64,000 nucleotides of DNA from JANNSX01 sp046348995. Its GTDB lineage: Bacteria > Pseudomonadota > Alphaproteobacteria > Rhizobiales > Hyphomicrobiaceae. A program made the position numbers and the translations under genes. Shown here one piece after another: positions 51,488 to 60,886 of the stretch. Location: contig JAXMDB010000010.1 in NCBI GenBank assembly GCA_046348995.1, positions 124,001-188,000 on the forward strand, written 5' to 3'. Positions within the stretch are counted from its first letter, which is position 1. Each line of letters begins with the position of its first letter. The notes under the pieces were generated by a model, which was given only the letters and a program-made list of their open reading frames with translations, was not told the DNA's origin and made no database searches.

Positions 51488-52558
51488 GTGAAGTTTCATC
51501 TCTTCATCAGCATGGAGCGCTTCTCGCCCGCCGACGACATGCGCGATATCGAGCGGCATGTGCTCGACATGGTGCAGCGGGCGGAGGATGCGGGGTTCGA
51601 GACGGCCTGGGCCTCCGAGCACCACACGAACGAGCTCATCGTCGCGCCGAACCCATTTCTCATTCTGACGCGGTGGGCCCACTACACGAGCAAGCTGCGC
51701 CTCGGGACCGGGGTCGTCGCCGCGCCCTACTGGCATCCGATCAAGCTCGCCGAGGAAGCGGCTCTCGTCGATCTCTATTCCGGTGGGCGCCTCGATCTTG
51801 GCGTCGGCAGCGGCGCCTTCCAGTACGAGTTCGATCGCATGCGGCCGGGCGTCAGCCAGACCGAGGGCTACCTCTACCTGCAGGAGATCGTGCCGCTCGT
51901 CGAAGCCCTGTGGAAGGGCGACGTGGCGCACAATGGCAAATACTGGAGCTTCCCGACCGCGACCTCGGTGCCCAAGCCTGTGCAGAAACCATCCCCGCCG
52001 ATCTGGATCACGGCGCGCTCGCCGCTGACCTACGATTGGGCAATGTCGCACGGCTACAACCTCACCTGCTGGCCGATCACGCGTCCGATCGCCGAGCTCG
52101 AGGAATACCGCCAGCGTTACGACAACGCCCTGAAGCATCTGCCCACGGGCAAGCCGCGTCCCCGTTTCGCCGCCATGCGGCATACGACGGTCTACGATCG
52201 CAAGGAGCAGTGGCAGGTGCCGGTCGATGCCATGGCAGTCTGGTCGGCGCGCTTCGGCAATCTGTTCGCGACCTCCGGCACAGTGAAGAACGGCTTCGTG
52301 CCGCCGGTCGATTTGGCCGAGATCAAGTCGCGCGACAACTTCAATGCCCGGGAGCTTTCCGAGAATCTCATGTTCGGAACGCCCGAGGAGGTGCGCGCGA
52401 AGCTCAAAGGATACGAGGCGCTCGGTGTCGACACCTTCCTCTATTTCACGAGCTTCGGCCTCGATCGCGCCACCGAGCGACGCTCGCTCGAGCTGTTCGC
52501 GCGTGAGGTCATGCCGGCGTTCGCCGACGCAGCGTCTAAACTCGAAGTGACGGCCTGA
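51488..52558 (+). CDS. LLM class flavin-dependent oxidoreductase
   Basis: 356 residues, bacterial-luciferase-like fold: FISMERFSPADDM, AEDAGFETAWASEHH, APNPFLILT and YLGV-type barrel strands (GRLDLGVGSGAFQYEFD). Start GTG 51488 with AGGGGGAT upstream. These enzymes use reduced flavin for oxygenation or dehydrogenation of diverse substrates. It is followed after 3 bases by an amidohydrolase gene, so the two are one transcription unit and may act in sequence. Confidence 0.9.
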   Translation: MKFHLFISMERFSPADDMRDIERHVLDMVQRAEDAGFETAWASEHHTNELIVAPNPFLILTRWAHYTSKLRLGTGVVAAPYWHPIKLAEEAALVDLYSGGRLDLGVGSGAFQYEFDRMRPGVSQTEGYLYLQEIVPLVEALWKGDVAHNGKYWSFPTATSVPKPVQKPSPPIWITARSPLTYDWAMSHGYNLTCWPITRPIAELEEYRQRYDNALKHLPTGKPRPRFAAMRHTTVYDRKEQWQVPVDAMAVWSARFGNLFATSGTVKNGFVPPVDLAEIKSRDNFNARELSENLMFGTPEEVRAKLKGYEALGVDTFLYFTSFGLDRATERRSLELFAREVMPAFADAASKLEVTA

Positions 52559-52561
52559 TCC

Positions 52562-53395
52562 ATGCTCATCGATTGGCACACGAACCTGTGGATGCCCGAG
52601 CACTTCGGGCCCGAGGCCAAGGAGCTCACCGGCCGCGTCAGCTCCAACGACGGCTCGCCGCAAGCCTTCGAGCGCGATGTGCTCGGCACGGCGGACCGCG
52701 CCGTCATCGTGACGATGAACTTCCCAAAGATCGGCTTGAACGTGCCGAACACCTTCGTCGCCGAGGTGGTGGCCAAGCACAAGGATCGCGTGAAGGGTCT
52801 CGCCTGCGTCGATCCCATGCACCCCAACGCCGAGCGCGATCTCGAGCACGCGATCCGCGAGCTTGGACTACAGGGGCTCAAGATTTCGCCGGTCTACGGC
52901 GTGTTCGATCCATGGTGCGCGGAAGCCGGGCGCTTGTATCGGCTCTGCGAGCGCTTGCGCGTGCCGCTGCTCTGGCATCAGTCGGCGGGTTTTGCCAGCC
53001 AATGCGCGCTCGATTGGGGACGTCCGGCGCTGCTCGATCGCATCGGCCGCGAGTTTCCCAAGCTCAAGCAGATCGTCGCGCATCTGGGCCAGCCCTGGAT
53101 GGAGGAGGCGGTCGTGCTTCTGCGCAAGCACCCGCAGATCTACTCCGACCTCTCGGCGCGCTTTCATCGCAAGTGGCAGCTCTATCACGGGCTGATGGTG
53201 GCGAAGGAGTACGGCGTGACGGGTCAGCTCCTGTTCGGCTCCGACTTTCCGGTGCGCTCGACCGCCGCAGCGGCTGCCGAATTCCGGGCGCTGAACGACT
53301 GGGGCGAGGGCGTGCGGATGCCGCGGTTCCCCGACGAGACGATCGAAGAGATCATCAGCGGGCGACCTTGGAGCCTGATTTGGGACGGGGCTTGA
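52562..53395 (+). CDS. Amidohydrolase family protein (amidohydrolase 2-like)
   Basis: 277 residues. The first metal motif is DWHTNLW, so the second residue of the usual HxH pair is Asn, as in some family members. LLWHQSAG, VAHLGQPW and the catalytic Asp in LFGSDFPV are present. It probably hydrolyses or decarboxylates a product of the upstream LLM enzyme. It overlaps the convergent DUF488 gene by 41 bases at its 3' end. Confidence 0.85.
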   Translation: MLIDWHTNLWMPEHFGPEAKELTGRVSSNDGSPQAFERDVLGTADRAVIVTMNFPKIGLNVPNTFVAEVVAKHKDRVKGLACVDPMHPNAERDLEHAIRELGLQGLKISPVYGVFDPWCAEAGRLYRLCERLRVPLLWHQSAGFASQCALDWGRPALLDRIGREFPKLKQIVAHLGQPWMEEAVVLLRKHPQIYSDLSARFHRKWQLYHGLMVAKEYGVTGQLLFGSDFPVRSTAAAAAEFRALNDWGEGVRMPRFPDETIEEIISGRPWSLIWDGA

Positions 53396-53744
53396 GGAGG
53401 GCCTCGATCTCGTCGCGAACGATGCTGGCGCTGTTGTGCTTGTCGGCACGGGCCGCATAGAGCAGCGTCAGCGTTTGTTGCTGTGCCAGCGCCGCCAAGC
53501 GTTCCAGATGGGCGAGCGCTTCGGGTTGCGCCAACTCCAGGCGATAGCGCTGCGCGAACTCGCTCCAGCGCGCCTCCGCGTGATTGAACCATGTCCGCAG
53601 CTCGGGACTCGGCGCGATGTCCTTGAGCCACTCGTCGAGCTGTGCCGCCGCTTTCGTCACCCCGCGCGGCCAAAGCCGGTCGACGAGGACACGATAGCCA
53701 TCGGCGGGATCGGGAGCGTCGTAGACTCGCTTTGTCGTGATCAT
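53355..53744 (-). CDS. DUF488 family protein
   Basis: 129 residues, start ATG 53744. Motifs VLVDRLWPRGVTK and WFNHAEARWSEFAQRYRLEL are the DUF488 hallmarks (YeaO-like). The function of this family is unknown. The basic C-terminal tail overlaps the convergent amidohydrolase gene by 41 bases. Confidence 0.88.
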   Translation of the reverse strand: MITTKRVYDAPDPADGYRVLVDRLWPRGVTKAAAQLDEWLKDIAPSPELRTWFNHAEARWSEFAQRYRLELAQPEALAHLERLAALAQQQTLTLLYAARADKHNSASIVRDEIEALLKPRPKSGSKVAR

Positions 53745-53845
53745 ACGAGCTCGCGTCGTGCCCACGCCGCATCGGGAAATGCGCCGACTGCGAACTCGAA
53801 GGCCCGGCAAATGATCGTGGTCATGGCGGTTTCGGCCCCAGTGGT

Positions 53846-53873
53846 TTGCAAATTCGAGCGGTTGGTACATAAC
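53846..53873 (+). promoter_or_regulatory. Candidate promoter of the CoA-ligase pair
   Basis: TTGCAA (53846-53851) and CATAAC (53868-53873) with 16 bases between, 40 bases upstream of the first start. A modest sigma-70-like match. Confidence 0.4.
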
Positions 53874-53913
53874 ACGGCCACTGCCGCCGCTGCATAGGCT
53901 ATGGGATGCGATC

Positions 53914-55059
53914 ATGCTCCTGCTCGAACATCAAGGAAAGTCACTCCTCAGGCGCTTTGGCATTGCGACGCCACCGGGCGTTGTCGTCCACGATGAGGAT
54001 GAGTTGCGTGAGGCTATGGCCGACGGACGGCCGAAGGTCCTGAAAGTGCAGGTGGCCTCGGGCGGCCGGGGCAAGGCCGGCGGCATCGTGACGGTCGCGA
54101 GCGAAGCGGAGGCGCTCGGCGCCTACGGGCGGCTGCGCCAGCTCAAGATCGGCGGGGAGAGGTGCGAGGCTGTGCTCGTCGAGGACCGCGCCGCCTTCGA
54201 CCGCGAGCGCTACATGGCCGTCCAGATCGAGAGCGGACGGCTTCTGCTTCTGATCGCAGCGCGCGGCGGCGTCGACATCGAGACGATCACCGAGCACGAC
54301 CCGGCGAACATTCGCACGCTCGAGATCGATGCGGCCGAGGGACCCGATCGAGCGGCACTCGAGGCAGCATTCGCCGCCGTAGGCTTCTCGCCAGCACTCT
54401 GGCCGCAGTATGCCGAGATCGCCCGCCGCCTCTACGATCTTGCGCGCGCCTGCGACGCCGCCACCGTCGAGATCAATCCACTCGTCGAGATGGCGGATGG
54501 CACGCTGCTCGCGCTCGACGCCCGCGTCTTTCTCGACGAGACGGCACTCGCCCGGCAGCCCGAGCTCGCAGCCTTGCGGCTCACAACGGCCGAAGTGAGT
54601 AAGCCAACGGCTCCGAAGCCCTCCTTCAAACAGAATCCTTCGGGCGGTGCGATCGGGTTGATCGGCTTCGGCTCGGGCCTGAACATCACCTTCATGGATT
54701 GGATCGCGACGCTCGGCGGCAGCGTTGGGGTCCTCGTCGACATCGATGCCATGGTGACGGGTGGACATGCGGAAGCGGGATTTGCCGCCGCCTTCGCGCA
54801 TATGGATCACGACCCGGCCGTACGATCCGTGCTGCTGTGCATCATCAGCTGCGGCAACAAGATGGACGACGTCGTCCGCGCGATGATCGGCGCAATCGCC
54901 GCGCGCCCCCCTGACGCTAAGCCTCTGATCCTGCATCTGCGCGGCAATCGGATGCGATATGCGCAACCGCTGCTCGATGCGGCGAACCTCTCCAACAGCG
55001 CCTCTCTCGCGTCCGCGATCACCGATGTCGTTGCCGTCGCAGCGGAGGCGCGGCCATGA
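53914..55059 (+). CDS. SucC-like ADP-forming CoA ligase, beta subunit (succinate/malate type)
   Basis: 381 residues, ATP-grasp N-domain (LLLEHQGKSLLRRFGIATPPG, VASGGRGKAGGIV) and a CoA-ligase C-domain (GLIGFGSGLNITFMDWIATLGG). Divergent relative of SucC and MtkA; with the next gene it forms an alpha-beta CoA ligase. The substrate is unknown (succinate, malate or another dicarboxylate). It is coupled to the alpha subunit by a 4-base ATGA overlap. Confidence 0.85.
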   Translation: MLLLEHQGKSLLRRFGIATPPGVVVHDEDELREAMADGRPKVLKVQVASGGRGKAGGIVTVASEAEALGAYGRLRQLKIGGERCEAVLVEDRAAFDRERYMAVQIESGRLLLLIAARGGVDIETITEHDPANIRTLEIDAAEGPDRAALEAAFAAVGFSPALWPQYAEIARRLYDLARACDAATVEINPLVEMADGTLLALDARVFLDETALARQPELAALRLTTAEVSKPTAPKPSFKQNPSGGAIGLIGFGSGLNITFMDWIATLGGSVGVLVDIDAMVTGGHAEAGFAAAFAHMDHDPAVRSVLLCIISCGNKMDDVVRAMIGAIAARPPDAKPLILHLRGNRMRYAQPLLDAANLSNSASLASAITDVVAVAAEARP

Positions 55060-55937
55060 GCATCCTCATCGATCAGACCACTCGGATCGTCGTGCATGGC
55101 GCCGAGGCGCGATCGGCGCGCTTCCAGCTCGGCGAGATGGCGAGGTATCCCGCCCGCGTCGTCGCGGCCGTCCCGAGCCGGCCGGGCCCGATCGATCCGC
55201 CGTTGCCCGAGCCCGCGCCCCTTTATCCAACGGTTACCTCGGCCATCACCGAAACGAAGGCCGACTTGCTCCTGCTGTTCACGCCCCAGCTCGACGTCAA
55301 GGCCGTCGCGGTCGAGGCAATCGGCGCCGGCATCAAAACCATCGTCTGCCTGACCGACGACGTACCGTTGCACGATGCCGTCGAAATCAAGCAAAGGGCG
55401 CGGAAAGCAGGCGTCACTTTGCTCGGTCCCAACTCGACAGGGCTCCTGTCACCGGGCGCTGGCAAGGCCGGCTACTACAGCGAGGACGTCTGCATTCCGG
55501 GTCGCGTCGGCGTGATCTCCAAGAGCGGCTCGCTCGCCTATGCGATCATGTCCGAGATGGTGAGCTTTGGCCTCGGCGTCAGCACGGTTGCGGGCATTGG
55601 CGGCGATGCCGTGCGGGGCGTCGCGTTCGCCGATCTGCTTCCGCTCTACGAGGCGGACCCCGGCACCGACGCCATCGTCATTCTCGGCGAGATCGGCGGC
55701 GAGGACGAGGAAAGGGGCGCGGCCGCTCGGATCGCTCTCGGCTTGCGCAAACCCGTGGTCGCCTACATCTCGGGCCGCTCGGTGCCGCTCGGCCAGAGCA
55801 TGGGGCATGCGGGCGCCATCGCCCGTCAGGGCCGCGGCGACTACCCCTCGAAAGTAAGAGCTCTGACCGATGCCGGAGTGGAGGTCGCCGATACTTTCGG
55901 CGACGTCGTGACCATCCTGCAGCGAGTGCTCAGCTAG
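55056..55937 (+). CDS. SucD-like CoA ligase, alpha subunit
   Basis: 293 residues. CoA-binding Rossmann domain, GPNSTGLLSPG, SKSGSLAYAIMSEM, and the phospho-histidine motif MGHAGAIA expected of ADP-forming acyl-CoA ligases. Partner of the preceding gene. With an acyl-CoA ligase, a MaoC hydratase and a nitronate-monooxygenase-like gene nearby, the region looks like CoA-dependent catabolism, but the substrate cannot be read off. Three-part REP-like structure follows. Confidence 0.88.
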   Translation: MSILIDQTTRIVVHGAEARSARFQLGEMARYPARVVAAVPSRPGPIDPPLPEPAPLYPTVTSAITETKADLLLLFTPQLDVKAVAVEAIGAGIKTIVCLTDDVPLHDAVEIKQRARKAGVTLLGPNSTGLLSPGAGKAGYYSEDVCIPGRVGVISKSGSLAYAIMSEMVSFGLGVSTVAGIGGDAVRGVAFADLLPLYEADPGTDAIVILGEIGGEDEERGAAARIALGLRKPVVAYISGRSVPLGQSMGHAGAIARQGRGDYPSKVRALTDAGVEVADTFGDVVTILQRVLS

Positions 55938-56000
55938 AGTCATTCCGTTCGAACTGGAATCGCAGGCGCTGCCCTCGTGCCGAGCGCCGGAGGATTTGCA

Positions 56001-56028
56001 TGGGGTCAGACCCTGCGGGGCTGACCCC
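56001..56028. repeat. GGGTCAGACCC palindrome, copy 2
   Basis: GGGTCAGACCC at 56003-56013, loop TGC, GGGGCTGACCCC at 56017-56028, with one mismatch in the stem. Same loop orientation as copy 1 at 4.0 kb. Confidence 0.75.
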
Positions 56029-56047
56029 ACAGCTTGGACCGCGGAAC

Positions 56048-56074
56048 AGGGTCAGACCCGCAGGGTCTGACCCC
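56048..56074. repeat. GGGTCAGACCC palindrome, copy 3, inverted
   Basis: GGGTCAGACCC at 56049-56059, loop GCA, GGGTCTGACCC at 56063-56073: perfect 11-base-pair stem. The loop is the reverse complement of copies 1 and 2, so copies 2 and 3 face each other 20 bases apart, as in bacterial interspersed mosaic elements. Confidence 0.78.
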
Positions 56075-56084
56075 CAGCAGGCGC

Positions 56085-56130
56085 TTGACCAACAGACCGG
56101 CTGATTGATAAATTGTACTCATCGGTCAAT
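56085..56130 (+). promoter_or_regulatory. Promoter with TetR-operator-like sequence for the flavin oxidoreductase
   Basis: TTGACC (56085-56090) and ATAAAT (56108-56113) with exactly 17 bases between, a good sigma-70-type promoter. TACTCATCGGTCAATT at 56116-56131, just after the -10 box, shares CGGTC and flanking bases with the palindrome TACCGAACGGTCGGTA at 59372-59387 (10 of 16 positions). Inferred second site for the local TetR regulator. Confidence 0.5.
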
Positions 56131-56166
56131 TTTGATTGCGTCCGCCAAGAACATCGAGGCACTCCG

Positions 56167-57276
56167 ATGCGCACCGCCCTCGCCGAGCAATTCGGCATCG
56201 ACGTTCCGATCTTCGCCTTCTCGCACTGCCGCGACGTGGTGGCAGCCGTCAGCAAGGCCGGCGGCATGGGAATCCTCGGTGCTGCCTGGATGACGGCGGA
56301 CGAGCTCGAGATGTCGCTCGCCTGGATCGACGCCCATGTGGGCGGCAAGCCCTATGGCGTCGATCTGGTGTTTCCCGGCACGTTCGAGGACGTCGACGGG
56401 AGCGAGGATCTCGTCTCCCTGCTCCCAGCCTCCCATCGCGCTTTCGTCAATCGCCTCCTCGATGATGCCGGCATCGCCAGGCTGCCTGACGGAGAGCTCG
56501 ATGCCTTCATGCGCGAGTACGCGCTCAAGATGGCGATGACGCCGAAGAAAAGCCTGCGCCAGTTCGAGATCGCCCTCAAACATCCGGCGCGCTTCATCGT
56601 CGGCGCGCTCGGCGTGCCCCCACGCAGCCTGATCGATAAGGCACATGCCAGCGGCGTGAAGATCGGTGCGCTCGTCGGCAGCGCCAAGCATACGGCAAAG
56701 CAGCGTGAGGCCGGTGTCGACGTCGTCGTCGCACAAGGCACCGAGGCCGGCGGTAGCGTCGGCTCGATCTCCTCCATGGTGCTCTGGCCGCAGGTGGTCG
56801 AGGCGGCAGGACCTATGCCCGTTCTGGCGGCCGGCGGCATCGGTCGCGGCTCGCAGATCCTCGCAGCCCTCGCGATGGGCTGTCAGGGCGTGTGGATGGG
56901 CTCGATCTGGCTCGGCACGACGGAAAGCGAGCTTTCGCCCGAGATGAAGAAGGCTCTGTTCGATGCCGCCTCCGAGGAGGCCGTCATCAGCAAAGCGATG
57001 ACCGGCAAACAGGGCCGCATGCTCCGCTCGCGCTATACGGAGGCCTGGGACAAGGCGCCGTTGAAGCCGCTGACCTTTCCTCTGCAGTCGATCCTCGGCG
57101 GCGAGGCCTACAAACGTGCCGAGCGTGGGCGGCGGCTCGACTACTGGACCTACTCGGTCGGCCAGATCGTCGGTGACATGCGCGAGGAAACCACCGTCCG
57201 ACATGTCATGGAGCGGCTCTTGACGGAGTACGTCGAGGCGGCGGACGCGCTCAAGGGCGTGATGGAGCGCACCTAG
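56167..57276 (+). CDS. Nitronate monooxygenase-like flavin oxidoreductase (2-nitropropane dioxygenase family)
   Basis: 369 residues, NMO/FMN TIM barrel: opening TALAEQFGIDVPIF, GTEAGGSVGSISS for FMN phosphate, VLAAGGIGRGSQILAALAMG, GVWMGSIWLGT. FMN-dependent oxidation of nitronates or reduction of enoyl-type substrates (FabK-like) is known in this family; the exact activity is open. ATG 56167 was chosen over a TTG at 56113, which lies within the -10 box. It is convergent with the acyl-CoA ligase. Confidence 0.88.
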   Translation: MRTALAEQFGIDVPIFAFSHCRDVVAAVSKAGGMGILGAAWMTADELEMSLAWIDAHVGGKPYGVDLVFPGTFEDVDGSEDLVSLLPASHRAFVNRLLDDAGIARLPDGELDAFMREYALKMAMTPKKSLRQFEIALKHPARFIVGALGVPPRSLIDKAHASGVKIGALVGSAKHTAKQREAGVDVVVAQGTEAGGSVGSISSMVLWPQVVEAAGPMPVLAAGGIGRGSQILAALAMGCQGVWMGSIWLGTTESELSPEMKKALFDAASEEAVISKAMTGKQGRMLRSRYTEAWDKAPLKPLTFPLQSILGGEAYKRAERGRRLDYWTYSVGQIVGDMREETTVRHVMERLLTEYVEAADALKGVMERT

Positions 57277-57285
57277 ATCGGACTC

Positions 57286-58788
<1,503 letters not shown>

Positions 58789-58805
58789 CACCACTGCCTC
58801 ACGTC

Positions 58806-59288
58806 TCAGACGACCTTGCGGCGAAACATGATCTTCCACTCGCCTTCCTGCACGACCTCGTCGCGCTGGTTGACGATGGCGACGTAGAAATTGACGATGC
58901 CGAGCGTCGGCTTCTTGGTCTCGCGCTTGCTTGCGACCTTTTGCTTCACGCGGATCGTGTCGCCCATCAGGATCGGCCCCCGGAAATCCCAGGTCATGCC
59001 AAGCATGGCGGTCGCGGTACCTTCCTTGATGCCCAGGCGGAACTCGAGGCCGGTCGCGATCGCAAAGCCCGCCGGCCCGTGCAGGATGCGCGTGCCGAAC
59101 GGGGTCGTCTTGGCGAACTCGGCATCGGTGTGGACCGGGTTATAGTCGCCGGTCAGTCCGGCGAACATGACGATGTCCGCCTCCGTGATCGTGCGCGCCG
59201 GCGTCACCCAGCTGCGGCCAACCTCGAAATCGTCGTAAAAAAGCGCGTTCGGCCCGACCTGGACTTCGGCGGCGGCTGGCTTGTCCAT
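58806..59288 (-). CDS. MaoC family (R)-enoyl-CoA hydratase/dehydratase-like
   Basis: 160 residues with the hot-dog hydratase motif FAGLTGDYNPVHTDAEFAKTTPFGTRILHGPAGFAIATGL, containing the catalytic Asp and His. It probably hydrates an enoyl-CoA made from the ligase product. Start ATG 59288 with AGAGGAAG 5 bases upstream. First gene of the operon driven by the minus-strand promoter at 59368-59395. Confidence 0.92.
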   Translation of the reverse strand: MDKPAAAEVQVGPNALFYDDFEVGRSWVTPARTITEADIVMFAGLTGDYNPVHTDAEFAKTTPFGTRILHGPAGFAIATGLEFRLGIKEGTATAMLGMTWDFRGPILMGDTIRVKQKVASKRETKKPTLGIVNFYVAIVNQRDEVVQEGEWKIMFRRKVV

Positions 59289-59367
59289 TGTTCTTCCTCT
59301 GCATTTACGCGGGCCCGGCATGCACATGACGGTCATGGCTGTGGATCGCGGTGTGATCGCGGATATA

Positions 59368-59395
59368 TTTATACCGAACGGTCGGTAACTTTCAA
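59368..59395 (-). promoter_or_regulatory. Promoter for the maoC-ligase operon
   Basis: On the minus strand TTGAAA (59395-59390) and TATAAA (59373-59368) with 16 bases between, followed by TATATCC. A strong match to the bacterial sigma-70 consensus, 80 bases upstream of the maoC start. Confidence 0.6.
59372..59387. promoter_or_regulatory. TetR-type operator inside the promoter
   Basis: TACCGAACGGTCGGTA, with TACCGA and TCGGTA as perfect inverted arms around a 4-base centre. It occupies the spacer between the -35 and -10 boxes of the minus-strand promoter, where a bound repressor would block RNA polymerase. It lies 135 bases upstream of the divergent TetR gene. Confidence 0.7.
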
Positions 59396-59521
59396 TGGCC
59401 AGTACATGAAGGCTGCATTTCGCACGCATTTTCCGACTGCCCGGCTGCATCTGAGGGCCGATTTGCCACCAGGGCCAAGCTCCTCTAGCTTCAGCGCCGA
59501 TTTGATACGAGGTTCCCAAGC

Positions 59522-60157
59522 ATGGCTCCCATCGCCAGGAAGAAGCCGCAGTCGAAGCCGGCCATCCGCAAGCGCATCCGCGAGCAGAAGGTCGCTCTCA
59601 TCCAGGATCAGATTCTCGAGGTCGCGGCCGAGCTGATCGCCGAGCGCGGGTTCAAGACGGTGACGAGCGAGGACATCAGCGCGGCGATGGGCTTCACGAA
59701 GTCCATCATCTACTACTACTTCGAGAACAAGAACGAGATCCTCTGGCGGATCTTCGAGAAGATCGACCGCACCTATTCAGGCTCGCTCGAGCACGTTCTC
59801 ACGAAAGGCGGTAGTCCGGAGACGATTCTGGCGGACATCATGCGCGCCCACTGCACGAACGTGATGACCCACAAATCGTGGGCGACGATCTACAATCGCG
59901 ACGAGCACGAGCTCGGCGATGCCCAGCGCAAGATCGTTTCCGCGAACAAGCGCAAGTACAATAAGCAGGTCGAGGAGATCTACAAATCGGGCGTTGCGGC
60001 GGGCAAGCTCAAGCCGGGCTCGCCGGCGGTCGCAGTGGCCTGCATGCTCGGCGCCTGCAATTGGACCTATACTTGGTTCAAGCCGACCGGGCCGCTCAGC
60101 GCCCAGGAGATCGCCGACCGGTTCGCGACGCAATTGATCGATGGGGTCGGGGTCTGA
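59522..60157 (+). CDS. TetR family transcriptional regulator
   Basis: 211 residues. N-terminal helix-turn-helix: IAERGFKTVTSEDISAAMGFTKSIIYYYFENKNEILW, matching the TetR DNA-binding domain. The C-domain is a ligand sensor, likely for an acyl-CoA in this setting. It is divergent from the maoC operon with a TetR-type palindrome in the promoter between them and a similar half-site at 56.1 kb. It carries a basic N-terminal extension (ARKKPQSKPAIRKRIREQK) before the HTH. Confidence 0.9.
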   Translation: MAPIARKKPQSKPAIRKRIREQKVALIQDQILEVAAELIAERGFKTVTSEDISAAMGFTKSIIYYYFENKNEILWRIFEKIDRTYSGSLEHVLTKGGSPETILADIMRAHCTNVMTHKSWATIYNRDEHELGDAQRKIVSANKRKYNKQVEEIYKSGVAAGKLKPGSPAVAVACMLGACNWTYTWFKPTGPLSAQEIADRFATQLIDGVGV

Positions 60158-60181
60158 GCCCGATACGGCGGACGGCGGGGA

Positions 60182-60565
60182 TCACCCGGTGCGATCGGCG
60201 ATCCAACCCGCGAGCTCGTCCTCGCCAATTTCGCCGGCAGCGAGAGCCAGAATGGCGGCCGTCGCCTCTCCGGGGCTCGGCGCAAAGCGGCACTCGTTCA
60301 AGCGCAAGAAAACCATCATCGCCGCAAAGGCGGAACGCTTGTTGCCATCGACGAAGGGATGGTTCTTCGCAATCCCGAACGCGTAGGCTGCGGCGAGCTC
60401 GGCCAGTCGATGCTCACCGTAGGCCCAGCGATTGATGGGGCGGCCCAGCGCGGATTCGAGAAGGCCCAAGTCGCGAATGCCCTCTGGACCGCCAAACAAC
60501 GCCAGCTGCTCGTCATGCAGCGCAATGACGTCCGTCGCCGAAAGCCATTTCGGCTCTTGCGTCAC
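60182..60565 (-). CDS. doc: Doc-type toxin of a type II toxin-antitoxin pair (Fic/DOC fold)
   Basis: 127 residues. The Fic/DOC core motif HPFVDGNKR at positions 69-77 is intact, with the Doc-style GIAKNHPF context. Doc toxins phosphorylate EF-Tu and halt translation. The start ATG 60565 overlaps the antitoxin stop as ATGA, so the toxin is translationally coupled to an upstream antitoxin, as expected for a TA pair. Confidence 0.9.
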   Translation of the reverse strand: MTQEPKWLSATDVIALHDEQLALFGGPEGIRDLGLLESALGRPINRWAYGEHRLAELAAAYAFGIAKNHPFVDGNKRSAFAAMMVFLRLNECRFAPSPGEATAAILALAAGEIGEDELAGWIADRTG

Positions 60566-60786
60566 TTGGCGAGCGCCTTGAACGTCTCCCGGTACTCCCG
60601 AAAAACCTCGCGGCCGATCTCCATGACCTTCTCATGGTCGGGATCATGGATGGCGATACGGATAGAGTTGTCGGGCGCCTCGGAAACAAAAACGGCATCA
60701 CCCTGTTGCCAGCCGAGCCTGGCAAGCAGCTCCTTAGGGAGAATAAGCCCGGTCGAATTGCCGATTTTTTTGACTTCAAGCTTCAT
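60562..60786 (-). CDS. AbrB/MazE-type antitoxin
   Basis: 74 residues, SpoVT/AbrB swapped-hairpin fold: MKLEVKKIGNSTGLILPKELLARLGWQQGDAVFV. This is unlike the Phd antitoxin of the classic phd-doc pair, but AbrB-type partners of Doc toxins are known. It probably binds the palindrome at 60807-60827 to autoregulate the pair. Confidence 0.88.
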   Translation of the reverse strand: MKLEVKKIGNSTGLILPKELLARLGWQQGDAVFVSEAPDNSIRIAIHDPDHEKVMEIGREVFREYRETFKALAK

Positions 60787-60806
60787 ATCGATCAGGGTCC
60801 AGCTGA

Positions 60807-60827
60807 CGTTATACGGAATGTATAACG
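60807..60827. promoter_or_regulatory. Operator palindrome of the toxin-antitoxin pair
   Basis: CGTTATAC-GGAAT-GTATAACG: a perfect 8-base inverted repeat with a 5-base spacer, 20 bases upstream of the antitoxin start. Each arm contains a -10-like TATAAC/TATAC sequence, so a bound antitoxin would cover the promoter. Confidence 0.75.
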
Positions 60828-60854
60828 CAACTCGTGACGGCTGACTAGATTGCA

Positions 60855-60876
60855 CCTGCGGTCTGCTAGCCGCAGG
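60855..60876 (-). terminator. Hairpin downstream of the RND gene
   Basis: CCTGCGG (60855-60861) and CCGCAGG (60870-60876) form a 7-base-pair stem with an 8-base loop, 11 bases after the stop of the RND pump gene. No T-run follows on the minus strand, so a weak or Rho-assisted terminator is the most I can claim. Confidence 0.4.
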
Positions 60877-60886
60877 ATCCGGACCG

